Part shown: positions 1 through 12,411 of the stretch, one piece after another
How positions within the stretch are numbered: position 1 is the first letter of the stretch
Layout of the letters: each line of letters starts with the position of its first letter
Source: Corynebacterium sp. HMSC078H07
GTDB taxonomy: Bacteria > Actinomycetota > Actinomycetes > Mycobacteriales > Mycobacteriaceae
Length of the DNA stretch: 64,000 nucleotides
Direction of reading: 5' to 3'
Assembly: GCF_001812805.1 (NCBI RefSeq)
Contig: NZ_KV810436.1
Coordinates: forward strand, 1 to 64,000
Program-made: the position numbers and the translations under genes
The notes under the pieces: generated by a model
Seen by the model: only the letters and a program-made list of their open reading frames with translations
The model's database searches: none
Told to the model about the DNA's origin: nothing

Positions 1-158
1 CGGGTGTGCCCGAAGTAGGTGCGGTGAAGGTGGGAAAGCTCGGTGGCGTCGGCTGGGTCGGCGCCGAGTGCGCGAAGCTCGTCGGGTGAGCTGGATGCTT
101 TTTCCACTAGCGCTATCCCCGAGTTGCGGTAGTGGAAGTAGGTTTCTAATACCCCCAT
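1..158 (-). CDS. Hypothetical protein, N-terminal part (runs off window)
   Basis: A minus-strand frame opens with ATG at 158 (protein begins MGVLETYFHYRNSG) and stays open to the left edge, giving 52 visible residues with a GC-rich third-position pattern. The visible part is soluble-looking and has no signal peptide or membrane segment. It lies downstream of pepN in the same orientation, after a hairpin at 188-224, so it is probably a separate transcript. I do not recognise the family and the C-terminus is missing. Confidence 0.6.
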   Translation of the reverse strand, partial: MGVLETYFHYRNSGIALVEKASSSPDELRALGADPADATELSHLHRTYFGHT

Positions 159-187
159 GACCACGAAGCTTAAAACAGGCCCACCAA

Positions 188-224
188 CCCCGCAACCGAA
201 GCAGAAAAAACACTGGTTGCGGGG
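188..224 (-). terminator. Hairpin downstream of pepN
   Basis: A 10-bp perfect inverted repeat (CCCCGCAACC at 188-197, GGTTGCGGGG at 215-224) with a 17-nt loop follows the pepN stop on the minus strand. There is only a weak T-run after it, so its termination efficiency is uncertain. Confidence 0.55.
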
Positions 225-233
225 AGAAAACGA

Positions 234-2774
234 TTAACCACGGTCGACGGCGCGGTTGCGCAGGGCGCGGGCGAGGCGGTCGCGCTGCTCGGTGACCGTA
301 CGGCGCAGGCCGCCGGCCAGGTCGCGGGAGAGGAACTCGTCGGCGCGGTCGAGGGTCTCCTGGCTGACATCCCAGCGCGGGAACAACCCGGTCACCGTGG
401 TCAGGGCAATCTCATTGGACTGCGCGGACCAAATCTTTTCCGCCACGTCGAAGAACTCAGCGTTCGGCAGGAGCTCGTCGGCGCCTACGAACGTCAGACC
501 CGCTAGCTTTGACTCCAAGTCGCGGTTACCCAACTCACCAGCGACGATTTCGTCCCATACTGCGCGCTTGTTGTCCTCGGTGTTTACAGCTGCCAACGCT
601 TTGAGGGAAGCCTGATAGCCCGTCGCGGTGTTATCGCGCTTGAGTTCCTCAGCCACGGCCGTCATGGCGGCGCCGGCGTGCTCGGGGCCGGTGGCGCTGG
701 CAAGCGAGCCATCAGCAATGAGCGCGGTGAGGGCCTTCCAGCGCAGGCCCGCATCCGAGGAGGTTTCAAGGAGGTCCTGGAAGAAGGTGCGGGAGGCGTC
801 GTGAAGCTTGATGCCGGCCAGCGCCTGGGCGAAGACGATGGAGCGCTCAGTGTTGTCGGAGCGAGCGCCTTCAAGGAGGGCGTCGGCAAGCTGCGTATCC
901 TCCTTTGCCCACTCCGGGTCGGCGTAGGTGGACTGAGCCAAAGCTGCCTGGGAGAGGATGCGTTCGAGCACAGCGAGCTCGGTTTCGGCCTCAGCACCGC
1001 GGGCGACGAGTGCGACGAAATCGCGGGCGCGCATCGAGCCAGCACGGGTCATCTCCCACGCGGTGGACCAGCACAGCGTGCGGGCCATGGGGTCTTCGAA
1101 CTTGTCGATATTCTCCAACAGGAACTGCAGGGAACCCGCACCCAGCTCGATGAGACAGTAGGTCAGGTCATCGTCATTGGGCAGCACGAAATCGATATCC
1201 GCCAGCGGGCGGCCGATGAGTTCCGGAATCTCTGTGGAGGCACCATCGATATCCATCTCGATGCGCTCGGTGCGCACCACCTTCTCTCCCTGCAGCGCGT
1301 AGACGCCGACGGCGACGCGGTGCGTGCGCAGGGTATCGCCGCGCTGGGTGAGGTGGGCCTGGGTGATGGTGCCGGACTCGTCCGTCTCCAACGCCACACC
1401 CAGCGTGTTGACTCCCGTGGTCTTCAGCCACTGCTGCGCCCAGAAGGACAGGTCGCGGCCCGAGGCCTCCTCCAAGTGGCGCAGCAGATCCCCGAATGTG
1501 GCATTCGACCACTGGTGTTCCTGGAAGTGGCGGCGCACGCCGGCGAAGAAGTTCTCGCGGCCCACATAAGCCTGCAGTTGCTTGAGCACCGAGGCGCCCT
1601 TGGCGTAGGTGATGCCGTCAAAGTTCTGCTCCACGGTCTCAATATCGGAGGCATCCGTGGAAATCGGGTGCGTCGTGGGCAGCTGATCCTGCTGGTAAGC
1701 CCAGGCCTTCTCCACGTTGGCAAAGGTCACCCACGCGGTGTCGTACTGGGTCTCCTCCGCCTGAGAGATAGCGGCGGACCACGTGGCAAAGGATTCGTTG
1801 AGCCACAGGTCATCCCACCACTGCATGGTCACCAAGTCGCCGAACCACATGTGCGCCAGCTCGTGCAGAATGGTGTCCGCGCGGCGCTCATACTTGTAAT
1901 GCGAGGCCTGCGACGTAAAGACGTATTCATCGCGAATGGTCACGCAGCCGGCGTTCTCCATCGCACCAGCGTTGAATTCCGGCACGAAAATCTGGTCGTA
2001 CTTGCCAAAGGGGTAGGCAAAGCCGAAGTTGCGGTGGTAGAAATCGAAGCCCTGCTTGGTCTCAGTAAAAATGCGCTCCGCGTCGAGCGAATCCAGCAGC
2101 GACGGGCGGCAGTAAATCCCCAGCGGCACCTCAACGGACTGAGCAGGCGAGCCTTCCGGGTGCTCCGCCAAGGTGCCGGTCCACGTATCCGTCACGCCCA
2201 CGTACGGGCCGGCGCACAGGGCAATCAGGTAGGTCGACAGCGGGTAGTCCACCGCCGCGCGCACGGTATTGCCTGAACGCGTGATGGGGGAGTTCGTAAT
2301 CACCGTCCAGTGCTCCGGAACCTCAAAAGCCAGCGAGTACGTCGCCTTCAAATCCGGCTGGTCAAAGCAGGCGAAGACGCGCTTGGCGTCGGCAGTCTCG
2401 AACTGGGTGTAGAGGTAAGCCTCGCCGTCGACCGGGTCAACGAAGCGGTGCAGGCCCTCGCCCGTGCGGGAATAACGAATCTTTGCCACGACTTTTAGCT
2501 CATAAGAAGCCACCTGCAAACCCGACAACGGGATGCCGTAAGTCGGGTCATAGGCATTGGTAGGCAACGGCGCACCGTTGAGACGGACCTCGACAAGCTC
2601 GTCCCCGCGCAAGTCAATAAAGGTTGAGCCAGCTTCCTTTACCCGGAACTTCACCACCGTGGTAGACGTGAAAAACTCCTCCCCGGTGAGGTCGAGGGCG
2701 ACGTCATAGTGCTCTACCTCCACCATGCCCGAGCGCTGCTGGGCTTCCTCGCGGGTGAGGTTAATCGAGGTCAT
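234..2774 (-). CDS. pepN: Aminopeptidase N (M1 zinc metallopeptidase)
   Basis: Cytoplasmic M1 aminopeptidase of 846 aa that removes N-terminal residues from peptides. The zinc site HELAH (H304, E305, H308, with E327 eighteen residues on in WLNE) and the substrate-binding GAMEN motif (about 270-274) are both present, followed by the long helical C-terminal ERAP1-like domain. An open frame continues upstream, but the ATG at 2774 is preceded by GAGGAG at proper spacing and gives the family-typical start MTSINLTREEA. Length is normal for actinobacterial PepN. It is divergent from the thioredoxin-fold reductase gene at 2874, with about 100 bp for both promoters. Confidence 0.96.
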   Translation of the reverse strand: MTSINLTREEAQQRSGMVEVEHYDVALDLTGEEFFTSTTVVKFRVKEAGSTFIDLRGDELVEVRLNGAPLPTNAYDPTYGIPLSGLQVASYELKVVAKIRYSRTGEGLHRFVDPVDGEAYLYTQFETADAKRVFACFDQPDLKATYSLAFEVPEHWTVITNSPITRSGNTVRAAVDYPLSTYLIALCAGPYVGVTDTWTGTLAEHPEGSPAQSVEVPLGIYCRPSLLDSLDAERIFTETKQGFDFYHRNFGFAYPFGKYDQIFVPEFNAGAMENAGCVTIRDEYVFTSQASHYKYERRADTILHELAHMWFGDLVTMQWWDDLWLNESFATWSAAISQAEETQYDTAWVTFANVEKAWAYQQDQLPTTHPISTDASDIETVEQNFDGITYAKGASVLKQLQAYVGRENFFAGVRRHFQEHQWSNATFGDLLRHLEEASGRDLSFWAQQWLKTTGVNTLGVALETDESGTITQAHLTQRGDTLRTHRVAVGVYALQGEKVVRTERIEMDIDGASTEIPELIGRPLADIDFVLPNDDDLTYCLIELGAGSLQFLLENIDKFEDPMARTLCWSTAWEMTRAGSMRARDFVALVARGAEAETELAVLERILSQAALAQSTYADPEWAKEDTQLADALLEGARSDNTERSIVFAQALAGIKLHDASRTFFQDLLETSSDAGLRWKALTALIADGSLASATGPEHAGAAMTAVAEELKRDNTATGYQASLKALAAVNTEDNKRAVWDEIVAGELGNRDLESKLAGLTFVGADELLPNAEFFDVAEKIWSAQSNEIALTTVTGLFPRWDVSQETLDRADEFLSRDLAGGLRRTVTEQRDRLARALRNRAVDRG

Positions 2775-2873
2775 GTAGGTTACTCCTCTTCGTCGGTGAT
2801 TAAGTCTCTGCACCAGCGTAGTCACACGCCTAGGGTGGGATGCCACAGACCGCACAATCAAAGGAGATTTACC

Positions 2874-3488
2874 GTGGCTCAACAAGTGACGTTCTGGTTC
2901 GACTGCTCCTGCCCCTTCGCATGGCTGACCTCGCGTTGGATTAAAGAAGTGGAGAAGGTCCGCGATATCGAGGTGACCTTCGAACCGATGTCCCTGTCCG
3001 TGCTCAACAAGGGCCGTGACCTGGATCCGGAGTACATGAAGATGATGGAGGCCAACTGGGGCCCTGCCCGCGTGGCAGCCAAGATTGCCGTGGAGGCCCC
3101 GGAGAAGGTCGATGCCTTCTATACCGCAATGGGCACCCGCATCCACACCGAGGGCCAGGGCGGCAAGAAGGGTTACGGCGCCTACGACGACATCATCAAG
3201 CAGGCGCTTTCCGACGCCTCCCTCCCCGCCACCTTCGCCTCCGTGGCCAACACCGAAGAGATGGATGACAAGCTCTCCGAGTTCCATAACCGCGGCATTT
3301 CCGAGGTCGGCGATGAGGTCGGCACCCCGGTAGTGAAGTTCGGCGATACCGCTTTCTTCGGCCCGGTCATTACTCGCGTTCCCGCCGGCGAGGAAGCCGG
3401 CGAGCTTTTCGACGCCTCCGTGCGCCTCGCCCAGTTCCCCTACTTCTTCGAGCTCAAGCGCTCCCGCACGGAAGCCCCGCAGGTCTAA
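2874..3488 (+). CDS. DsbA-fold mycothiol-dependent reductase-like protein (Rv2466c family)
   Basis: A 204-aa thioredoxin/DsbA-fold protein opening VTFWFDCSCPFAWLTSRW, which resembles the mycobacterial mycothiol-dependent reductase Rv2466c. The active-site position here reads C13-P-F-A16. As I recall it, Rv2466c has C-P-W-C, so the resolving cysteine appears to be lost, while an extra Cys (C11) sits two residues upstream. That suggests a monothiol mechanism with mycothiol as co-reductant (inference). GTG start at 2874 behind AAGGAG at 2861-2866. Next to pepN, as I recall for C. glutamicum. Its stop overlaps the convergent gene at 3485. Confidence 0.85.
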   Translation: MAQQVTFWFDCSCPFAWLTSRWIKEVEKVRDIEVTFEPMSLSVLNKGRDLDPEYMKMMEANWGPARVAAKIAVEAPEKVDAFYTAMGTRIHTEGQGGKKGYGAYDDIIKQALSDASLPATFASVANTEEMDDKLSEFHNRGISEVGDEVGTPVVKFGDTAFFGPVITRVPAGEEAGELFDASVRLAQFPYFFELKRSRTEAPQV

Positions 3489-3856
3489 CGCGTGCGGTTG
3501 CGCATTGCCGCCGCGATGACGCAAACGAGGACGATGGGGGTGAGCACGAAAGCAGGAAGTCCCGCGATGTTAATGATGGGCAGATAGCTCTGCGCCTGAT
3601 ATTCCTCCCACTCGGCGGCTACCCACGTGCCCCACGAGGCGCCCGCAAGTAGCGCTAGGACGCCGGCGGTGATTCCGCCGGCGGTGCGTGGCTTATGCAG
3701 GAGCCACCACAGGCCCACGCTGAGGTGGGCCAGCGTCATCACTGCTGCCAAGAGAAGAGGCAGAATGAAGACGTTGTCGGTGAAGAAATCGGCGGCGAAT
3801 AAACCTGCGCCGACAAGGATTGCGCCGACGTAAAGGACACAAACACGAGTGTTCAT
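3485..3856 (-). CDS. Small integral membrane protein, unknown
   Basis: A 123-aa very hydrophobic protein (start MNTRVCVLYVGAIL) with four predicted membrane segments: about 5-22, 27-48, 53-75 and 95-118. No recognised domain. The start at 3856 is chosen over an in-frame ATG 45 nt upstream because AAGGAC precedes it, at rather long spacing. The stop codon overlaps the end of the convergent reductase gene by a few bases. Function unknown. Confidence 0.65.
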   Translation of the reverse strand: MNTRVCVLYVGAILVGAGLFAADFFTDNVFILPLLLAAVMTLAHLSVGLWWLLHKPRTAGGITAGVLALLAGASWGTWVAAEWEEYQAQSYLPIINIAGLPAFVLTPIVLVCVIAAAMRNRTR

Positions 3857-3966
3857 AGGCGTAGCTGGGTCCTTCCTAGGGGAGTAGACCTGCCCCACCA
3901 TATCAATTTTGAGTTATTGCTAAAACGGGTCGGCGGGTGTGTTCGCTGACCGCTAAGATGTTGGGC

Positions 3967-4440
3967 ATGCGCGTTTATCTAGGAGCAGACCATGCAGGGT
4001 TCGAGATGAAGAACGTCATCGCCGAACACCTAAAGAAGCAGGGCCACGACGTCATTGATTGCGGTGCCCATGAGTACGACGCCGAGGATGACTACCCGGC
4101 ATTTTGCATTGAGGCGGCGTTGCGGACCGTCAACGATCCGGGCTCGCTGGGCATCGTGCTGGGCGGTTCCGGAAACGGCGAGCAGATTGCCGCGAATAAG
4201 GTCAAGGGCGCGCGCTGCGCCCTGGCGTGGTCCCCCGAGACCGCACGCCTCGCCCGCGAGCACAACAATGCCCAGCTCATCGGCATCGGTGGCCGTATGC
4301 ACTCCGAGGAGGAGGCGCTCGCTATCGTGGACGCTTTCCTGGATCAGGAGTGGTCCCGTGCTGAGCGCCACCAGCGCCGTATCGACATTCTTGCCGAGTA
4401 CGAGCGCACCAACATTCCGCCGGAGCTTCCGGAGGCTTAG
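3967..4440 (+). CDS. rpiB: Ribose-5-phosphate isomerase B
   Basis: A 157-aa RpiB/LacAB sugar isomerase that interconverts ribose-5-P and ribulose-5-P in the pentose phosphate pathway. Motifs: GADHAGFEMK at the N-terminus and GGSGNGEQIAANK in the middle. The Glu in GNGEQ marks the mycobacterial type, which uses Glu rather than Cys as the base. The ATG at 3967 has no Shine-Dalgarno sequence but lies 7 nt after TAAGAT (3954-3959), the spacing of a leaderless mRNA. The end overlaps the convergent aldo/keto reductase stop. Confidence 0.94.
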   Translation: MRVYLGADHAGFEMKNVIAEHLKKQGHDVIDCGAHEYDAEDDYPAFCIEAALRTVNDPGSLGIVLGGSGNGEQIAANKVKGARCALAWSPETARLAREHNNAQLIGIGGRMHSEEEALAIVDAFLDQEWSRAERHQRRIDILAEYERTNIPPELPEA

Positions 4441-5279
4441 TAGTTCATCTCCTTGGGGTGAGTGCCGCCACGGCCCTCTTCCCCGAGGTCGAGATCAGTA
4501 ATCGCAGCCATCTCGGAATCATCAAGCTCGAAGCCGAAGACATCGAAGTTCTGCGCGATGCGCTCCGGGTTTTCGGACTTCGGGAACACGATGACACCAT
4601 TTTGTAGGTGCCAGCGGATGATCACCTGAGCGGGGGAGACGCCGTATTTCTCGGCGGGCTCAGTGATTTCCGGCTGCTCGAAGAGATCGGTTTTGCCCTG
4701 GCCCAGCGGGCCCCAGGCCTCGATGTGCACCTGGTGGGCGCGGAAGGCATCGAGCTCGCGCCAGCGCTGCAGGTAGGGGTGCAGCTCTACCTGGTTGACC
4801 ACGGGGGTTTCATCAGTCTTGGTTTCCAGCTGGTCCAAGTGCTCCAGTTCGAAGTTGGAGACACCGATGGACTTGGCCTTGTCGGCCTTCCTCAGCTCGA
4901 TGAGCTGCTTCCAGGCCTCGACGTAAGTATCGTTCTCCGGGCAGGGCCAATGGATGAGGTAGAGGTCCACGTAGTCAAGTCCGAGCTTCTCCAACGATTC
5001 GTCGAGTGCTGCGGCTGCGTCGGTCTGACGGTCATTCCATAGCTTGGTGGTGATGAAGAGCTCCTCGCGCGGGATGCCGGACTTGGCAATCGCGCGGCCC
5101 ACACCTTCTTCGTTGCCGTAGATGGCAGCGGTGTCGATGTGTCGGTAGCCCAGCTTGAGGGCCTCGAGAACCAGCTCTTCGGTCTTGTCGGGGTCAACCT
5201 TGAAGACTCCGTAGCCAAGCTGGGGGATGGTGTTGCCGTCGTTGAGTGTGATCGTCGGTACAGCGTTCGATGTAGTCAT
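4437..5279 (-). CDS. Aldo/keto reductase (2,5-diketo-D-gluconate reductase type)
   Basis: A 280-aa cytosolic NADPH-dependent aldo/keto reductase with a TIM barrel. The catalytic tetrad is visible: Asp and Tyr in RHIDTAAIYGNE, Lys in TTKLW and His in YLIHWP. The C-terminal cofactor region PKSENPERIAQN is present. This subfamily (AKR5-like) reduces aldehydes and ketones such as methylglyoxal and diketogluconate; the real substrate is unknown. Start ATG at 5279 (MTTSNAV); an alternative ATG lies 9 nt upstream. Convergent with rpiB, with overlapping stops. Confidence 0.92.
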   Translation of the reverse strand: MTTSNAVPTITLNDGNTIPQLGYGVFKVDPDKTEELVLEALKLGYRHIDTAAIYGNEEGVGRAIAKSGIPREELFITTKLWNDRQTDAAAALDESLEKLGLDYVDLYLIHWPCPENDTYVEAWKQLIELRKADKAKSIGVSNFELEHLDQLETKTDETPVVNQVELHPYLQRWRELDAFRAHQVHIEAWGPLGQGKTDLFEQPEITEPAEKYGVSPAQVIIRWHLQNGVIVFPKSENPERIAQNFDVFGFELDDSEMAAITDLDLGEEGRGGTHPKEMNY

Positions 5280-5339
5280 GGGCACCACTGTACGCAGAAA
5301 AGACGGGCTCCTGTGGAGGAGACCGCCAGAAAAATTTGG

Positions 5340-5411
5340 AGGGAATGACGGGAATCGAACCCGCGTCTTCAGCTTGGAAGGCTGAGGTATTAGCCACTAT
5401 ACGACATTCCC
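5340..5411 (-). tRNA. tRNA-Gly (anticodon UCC)
   Basis: The minus strand folds into a full cloverleaf: acceptor stem GGGAATG/CATTCCC, a D-arm containing AGTGGCTA, anticodon stem TCAGC/GCTGA with loop CTTCCAA (anticodon TCC), and T-arm GGGTTCGATTCCC. The discriminator is U, as usual for tRNA-Gly. CCA is not encoded. Confidence 0.95.
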
Positions 5412-5577
5412 ACAACCCCGAAACTCCTCGCGATGAGCGCGCGAATCGGCGTGGCGTCTACTTTAGCGCACACCGGCGCCGATGCGAAAACGGGAACTAG
5501 AGCAGGGCTTTAGACGTTACGGTGGGTAAGAATGCAATCACTGTAAAACTCACGGCTCTGATAGGAGAGGTGTTCTC

Positions 5578-6396
5578 GTGGCCGCTCTGTGGCTCATCAT
5601 TATCGCTGTCGGTGGCAGCGTATGGTTCTTGTCTTCGTTAAACGGAAAGAAGCAAAAGGAGCTGCGAGAATCCGAGCGCTTCGATGATGCCCTGGCGGAT
5701 GCCCGCCGCTGGACTGAGCGCTTGGGCGGTCAGGTGATGAACCTGAGCGGAACCGATACTGCCTCCCAGCAGGCCATGGCGGATGCATCCGAGCGTTTCA
5801 CCGCTGCAAACTCCGCAATCTCCCAGGCCAGCACAGTCAAGCAGGCGCACCTTGCGCGTGAGTCCGCGCTGGAGGGTCTGTACTACGTGGCGGCCGCGCG
5901 CGAGATTATGGGCATGGACCCAGGCCCAGAACTCCCGCCGCTGGAAGGCCAGCGCCAGGCCGGCAAGGTCACGGAGACCCGCACGGTGGAGGCAAATGGG
6001 GAGACGCTGACGGCGTCGCCAAGCGCATCGGCACAAACCCCGAACTACTACCCGGGTGGTGTCGTAGCAGGGCGCCCGGTCCCGGCCGGTTGGTACTCGC
6101 GCCCGTGGTGGGCTGATGCGTTGACCACCGGAGTGTGGATGGTGGGCTACTCCATGATGTTCAACGCCATGTTCGCGGGCATGTCCGGCGTCGGCTACTC
6201 TGCCGCGGCGGCTGAAAGCGGCGACTGGGGTGGCCATGATGCAGGCGACATGGCGGATGTTGGCGGTGACATGGATGGCGGCGGAGATATGGGCGCCGGT
6301 GATGTCGGAGGAGGCGATGAAGGAGGGTTCTTCGATGGTCTCTTTGGCGGCGACGGAGGCGATGGTGGAATGTTTGACTTTGACTTCGACTTCTAA
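5578..6396 (+). CDS. Membrane-anchored DUF1542-like protein with acidic Gly/Asp-rich tail
   Basis: A 272-aa protein. A single N-terminal membrane segment (about 3-19) precedes a helical, charged domain (20-125) like the corynebacterial DUF1542 proteins. Next comes a Pro/Tyr/Trp-rich linker (150-180), a hydrophobic Met/Ala/Gly stretch (182-210), and a striking low-complexity Gly/Asp/Met tail ending in alternating Asp-Phe (FDFDFDF). GTG start at 5578 with AGGAGAGG ahead. It stands alone between two tRNA genes. Function unknown; the tail suggests a cation-binding or interaction role, which is only inference. Confidence 0.8.
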   Translation: MAALWLIIIAVGGSVWFLSSLNGKKQKELRESERFDDALADARRWTERLGGQVMNLSGTDTASQQAMADASERFTAANSAISQASTVKQAHLARESALEGLYYVAAAREIMGMDPGPELPPLEGQRQAGKVTETRTVEANGETLTASPSASAQTPNYYPGGVVAGRPVPAGWYSRPWWADALTTGVWMVGYSMMFNAMFAGMSGVGYSAAAAESGDWGGHDAGDMADVGGDMDGGGDMGAGDVGGGDEGGFFDGLFGGDGGDGGMFDFDFDF

Positions 6397-6534
6397 GCGG
6401 AGAAAGAGCCTCTGACATGCAGAAAGGTCGTTAAAATGGGGCCGGTGTTGGGATAGTCAAGCGGCTATCGGTACACTAGCCCCAGTATGAAGCGCAGCTG
6501 CGTACGGGACTTCCGGGCGCAGAGGCTTTCCATA

Positions 6535-6608
6535 CGGGGCGTGGCGCAGCTTGGTAGCGCACCTGCTTTGGGAGCAGGGGGTCGCAGGTTCAAATCCTGT
6601 CGCCCCGA
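6535..6608 (+). tRNA. tRNA-Pro (anticodon UGG)
   Basis: A complete cloverleaf: acceptor CGGGGCG/CGCCCCG, D-arm GCGC-AGCTTGGTA-GCGC, anticodon stem CCTGC/GCAGG with loop TTTGGGA (anticodon TGG), and T-arm GCAGG-TTCAAAT-CCTGT. A TACACT -10-like element lies about 60 bp upstream. Confidence 0.95.
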
Positions 6609-6614
6609 CGTATG

Positions 6615-6640
6615 GGGGCCTGGACACTCATCCAGGCCCC
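6615..6640 (+). terminator. Terminator after tRNA-Pro
   Basis: A perfect 10-bp stem (GGGGCCTGGA / TCCAGGCCCC) with a 6-nt loop begins 6 nt after the tRNA and is followed by a T-rich tract. It separates the tRNA from tig. Confidence 0.85.
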
Positions 6641-6681
6641 TTAATTACATTTTTAAACGATCACAATCAGGAGAGTTTCTC

Positions 6682-8037
6682 GTGAAGACCACCGTAGACA
6701 AGCTGAGCGATACGCGCGTCAAGCTCACCGTCAACGTTCCGTTCGCTGAGTTGGACAAGGAAATCGCTCAGGCCTACGCGGCGATCGCGCAGCAGGTTTC
6801 CATCCCCGGTTTCCGTAAGGGCAAGGCTCCGCGCCAGCTTATCGACGCCCGCTTCGGCCGCGGCCCTATCCTCGAGCAGGTCGTTAATGACATGTTGCCG
6901 TCTCGCTACGAGCAGGCCGTTGAAGAAAACGAGCTCAAGGTTATTGGCCAGCCGGAGGTTGACATTGCCAAGCTGGAGGACAACGACTTTGTCGAGTTCA
7001 CCGCTGAGGTAGACGTGCGCCCGGAGTTTGAGGTTCCGGACTTCTCCAAGATTTCTGTCAAGGTTCCGGCCCTCGAGGTGGGCGATGAGGACGTCGACAA
7101 GGCACTCGAGAACCTTGCTGAGCGCTTCGGTGAGCTCAAGGACACCAAGCGCAAGATGAAGACCGGTGACTTCGCTGTCATCGACATCACCACTGAGGTG
7201 GACGGCACCAAGCTGGATGAGGCTTCCCACGAGGGCATGACCTACCGCATTGGTGATGACAACCTCATCAAGGGTCTGGACACCGCTCTGCGCGGCATGA
7301 AGACCGACGAGGACAACGAGTTCACCACCACTATCCAGTCCGGTGAGCACGAGGGCGAAGAGGCTACCGTTAAGGTCCACGTCCAGCAGACCAAGGAACG
7401 CAAGCTGCCGGAGCTCGACGACGAGTTCGCACAGATGGCTTCCGAGTTCGACACCATGGACGAGCTGCGCGAGGACACCAAGACCCGCGTCGAGGAAACC
7501 AAGAAGTCCGAGCAGGCGGCTAACATCCGCGATGAGGTCCTCAAGGCCGCTCTCGACGAGGTTTCCTTCGAGCTGCCGAAGTCCATCGTCGACGAGCAGG
7601 TTCACGCTCAGCTGCACCAGATCATGGGCCAGATGGCTCACGACGAGAAGGCACTGGCTCAGCTGCTGGAGGCTCAGGGCACCACTCGCGAAGAGTTCGA
7701 TGCTGATGCTCGCAAGTCCGCTGAGGAGTCCGTCCGTACCCAGCTCTTCCTCGACGCACTGGCTGAGGTTGAGGAGCCGGAGGTATCCCAGCAGGAGCTG
7801 ACCGACCACATCCTGTTCACCGCGCAGTCCTACGGCATGGACCCGAACCAGTTCATCCAGCAGCTGCAGTCCAGCAACCAGCTGGGCAACCTGTTCTCTG
7901 ACGTTCGCCGTGGCAAGGCCCTGGCAATGGCTATCTGCCGTGCCGAGGTCACCGATGAGGCTGGCAACAAGGTTGATGTTGACCAGTACTTCGGTGAGAT
8001 CGATGAGGACGAGGCTGAGGCTTCCGAGGAGAAGTAA
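6682..8037 (+). CDS. tig: Trigger factor, ribosome-associated chaperone and prolyl isomerase
   Basis: A 451-aa trigger factor that binds ribosomal protein L23 at the exit tunnel and assists nascent chain folding. The N-terminal ribosome-docking domain carries the signature [13 protein letters not shown] (about 43-55), followed by an FKBP-like PPIase domain (about 155-245) and the long helical C-terminal chaperone domain with an acidic tail. GTG start at 6682, behind CAGGAGAG. Monocistronic between the tRNA-Pro terminator and the strong hairpin at 8089-8135. Codon use is strongly biased, as expected for a highly expressed gene. Confidence 0.97.
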   Translation: MKTTVDKLSDTRVKLTVNVPFAELDKEIAQAYAAIAQQVSIPGFRKGKAPRQLIDARFGRGPILEQVVNDMLPSRYEQAVEENELKVIGQPEVDIAKLEDNDFVEFTAEVDVRPEFEVPDFSKISVKVPALEVGDEDVDKALENLAERFGELKDTKRKMKTGDFAVIDITTEVDGTKLDEASHEGMTYRIGDDNLIKGLDTALRGMKTDEDNEFTTTIQSGEHEGEEATVKVHVQQTKERKLPELDDEFAQMASEFDTMDELREDTKTRVEETKKSEQAANIRDEVLKAALDEVSFELPKSIVDEQVHAQLHQIMGQMAHDEKALAQLLEAQGTTREEFDADARKSAEESVRTQLFLDALAEVEEPEVSQQELTDHILFTAQSYGMDPNQFIQQLQSSNQLGNLFSDVRRGKALAMAICRAEVTDEAGNKVDVDQYFGEIDEDEAEASEEK

Positions 8038-8088
8038 TCTCCCGCTTGTAACGCGCTGCTGCCACATGTGTGGTGGCGAGCGCGCATG

Positions 8089-8135
8089 AAACCCCGGATT
8101 CAGGTAACTCAAAGATGAGCCTGAATCCGGGGTTT
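8089..8135 (+). terminator. Rho-independent terminator of tig
   Basis: A perfect 16-bp stem (AAACCCCGGATTCAGG at 8089-8104, complement at 8120-8135) with a 15-nt loop, ending in TTT. It begins about 50 nt after the tig stop. Confidence 0.9.
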
Positions 8136-8147
8136 GTGTCATTGTGA

Positions 8148-8186
8148 ACGCCCTCTAGGAGTCTTTGAGTACTTCGTAGAGGGCGT
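8148..8186 (-). terminator. Hairpin downstream of the nrd/FMN reductase operon
   Basis: A 10-bp inverted repeat (ACGCCCTCTA at 8148-8157, TAGAGGGCGT at 8177-8186) with a 19-nt loop, 25 bp beyond the minus-strand stop at 8211. Probably the terminator of the leftward operon. Confidence 0.6.
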
Positions 8187-8210
8187 GATGTGTGTTGGCT
8201 GGGGATACCG

Positions 8211-8792
8211 CTAGCCGTTCTTGGCTCTAAAGGCCTCGTCGGTCAACTGCAGGAAGCGCATAACGTAATCCTTGACAAAGTCTGCGGTACGTTGATTGAG
8301 ATGCCCGGACTCTTCGAAAAGGGTGGGGGATTGGCCCAGAAATACTTCGGGCTGACCAGGGAGCGGCATATCGAAGTAGGACAGGGCGAGGCGAAGGTTT
8401 TTCTGTGAACTGTAGCCGCCCATACGGCCTACAGAGTGGCTAATGATACCTGCGGGAAGGTTCTTCCACGCCACATCTGAGTTGGGTTTAGAGCCGATGT
8501 CCACTGCGTTCTTGAGGCAGGCAGGGATAGTGCGGTTGTTCTCTGGCGTAATGAAGAGGATCCCGCTCGAGTTCTTGATGGTCTCGCGAAAGGTGGTGTA
8601 CTCAGCCGGAGTGGGCTTGTCCGTGACGGCGGGGTCATCGTAGTCGAAGTCATAGAGCGGCAAGTCACGGATTTCCACGATGTTTGCCTCGTAGTCTTCA
8701 GGGATCATCGTGAGCACCTCGTGTGCAATCTTGCGTGCAAATGATTCTCGGCGCAGGCTGCCGACGATAACGCTGATACGTGGGGTGGTCAT
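8211..8792 (-). CDS. NADPH-dependent FMN reductase
   Basis: A 193-aa flavodoxin-fold NAD(P)H:FMN oxidoreductase. The FMN phosphate loop GSLRRESFARKIA is at the N-terminus, the family motif PENNRTIPACLKNAVD in the middle and the glycine-rich GRMGGYSSQ loop near 125. ATG at 8792 behind AGAAAGAAGG. It is the last gene of the leftward nrdI-nrdE-nrdF-orf91 run, only 39 nt after the preceding stop. This suggests it reduces flavin for that system, for example NrdI-bound FMN (inference). It could instead be a general quinone or azo reductase. Confidence 0.88.
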   Translation of the reverse strand: MTTPRISVIVGSLRRESFARKIAHEVLTMIPEDYEANIVEIRDLPLYDFDYDDPAVTDKPTPAEYTTFRETIKNSSGILFITPENNRTIPACLKNAVDIGSKPNSDVAWKNLPAGIISHSVGRMGGYSSQKNLRLALSYFDMPLPGQPEVFLGQSPTLFEESGHLNQRTADFVKDYVMRFLQLTDEAFRAKNG

Positions 8793-8831
8793 GGTAAACC
8801 TTCTTTCTTAGTTGGGTGTAGGGAGACGTGG

Positions 8832-12400
<3,569 letters not shown>

Positions 12401-12411
12401 CTTGTGGGGGA

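Noticed and set aside
678-2276. Long open frame of 532 codons on the plus strand opposite pepN
   Set aside because: It is the mirror of a high-GC coding gene; composition and lack of domain features show it is a shadow frame.
5412-5577. Possible small gene between tRNA-Gly and the DUF1542-like gene
   Set aside because: No open frame with a ribosome site; probably just promoter DNA for the downstream gene.
6667-8142. 491-codon Leu-rich frame opposite tig
   Set aside because: Shadow of the strongly biased trigger factor gene.
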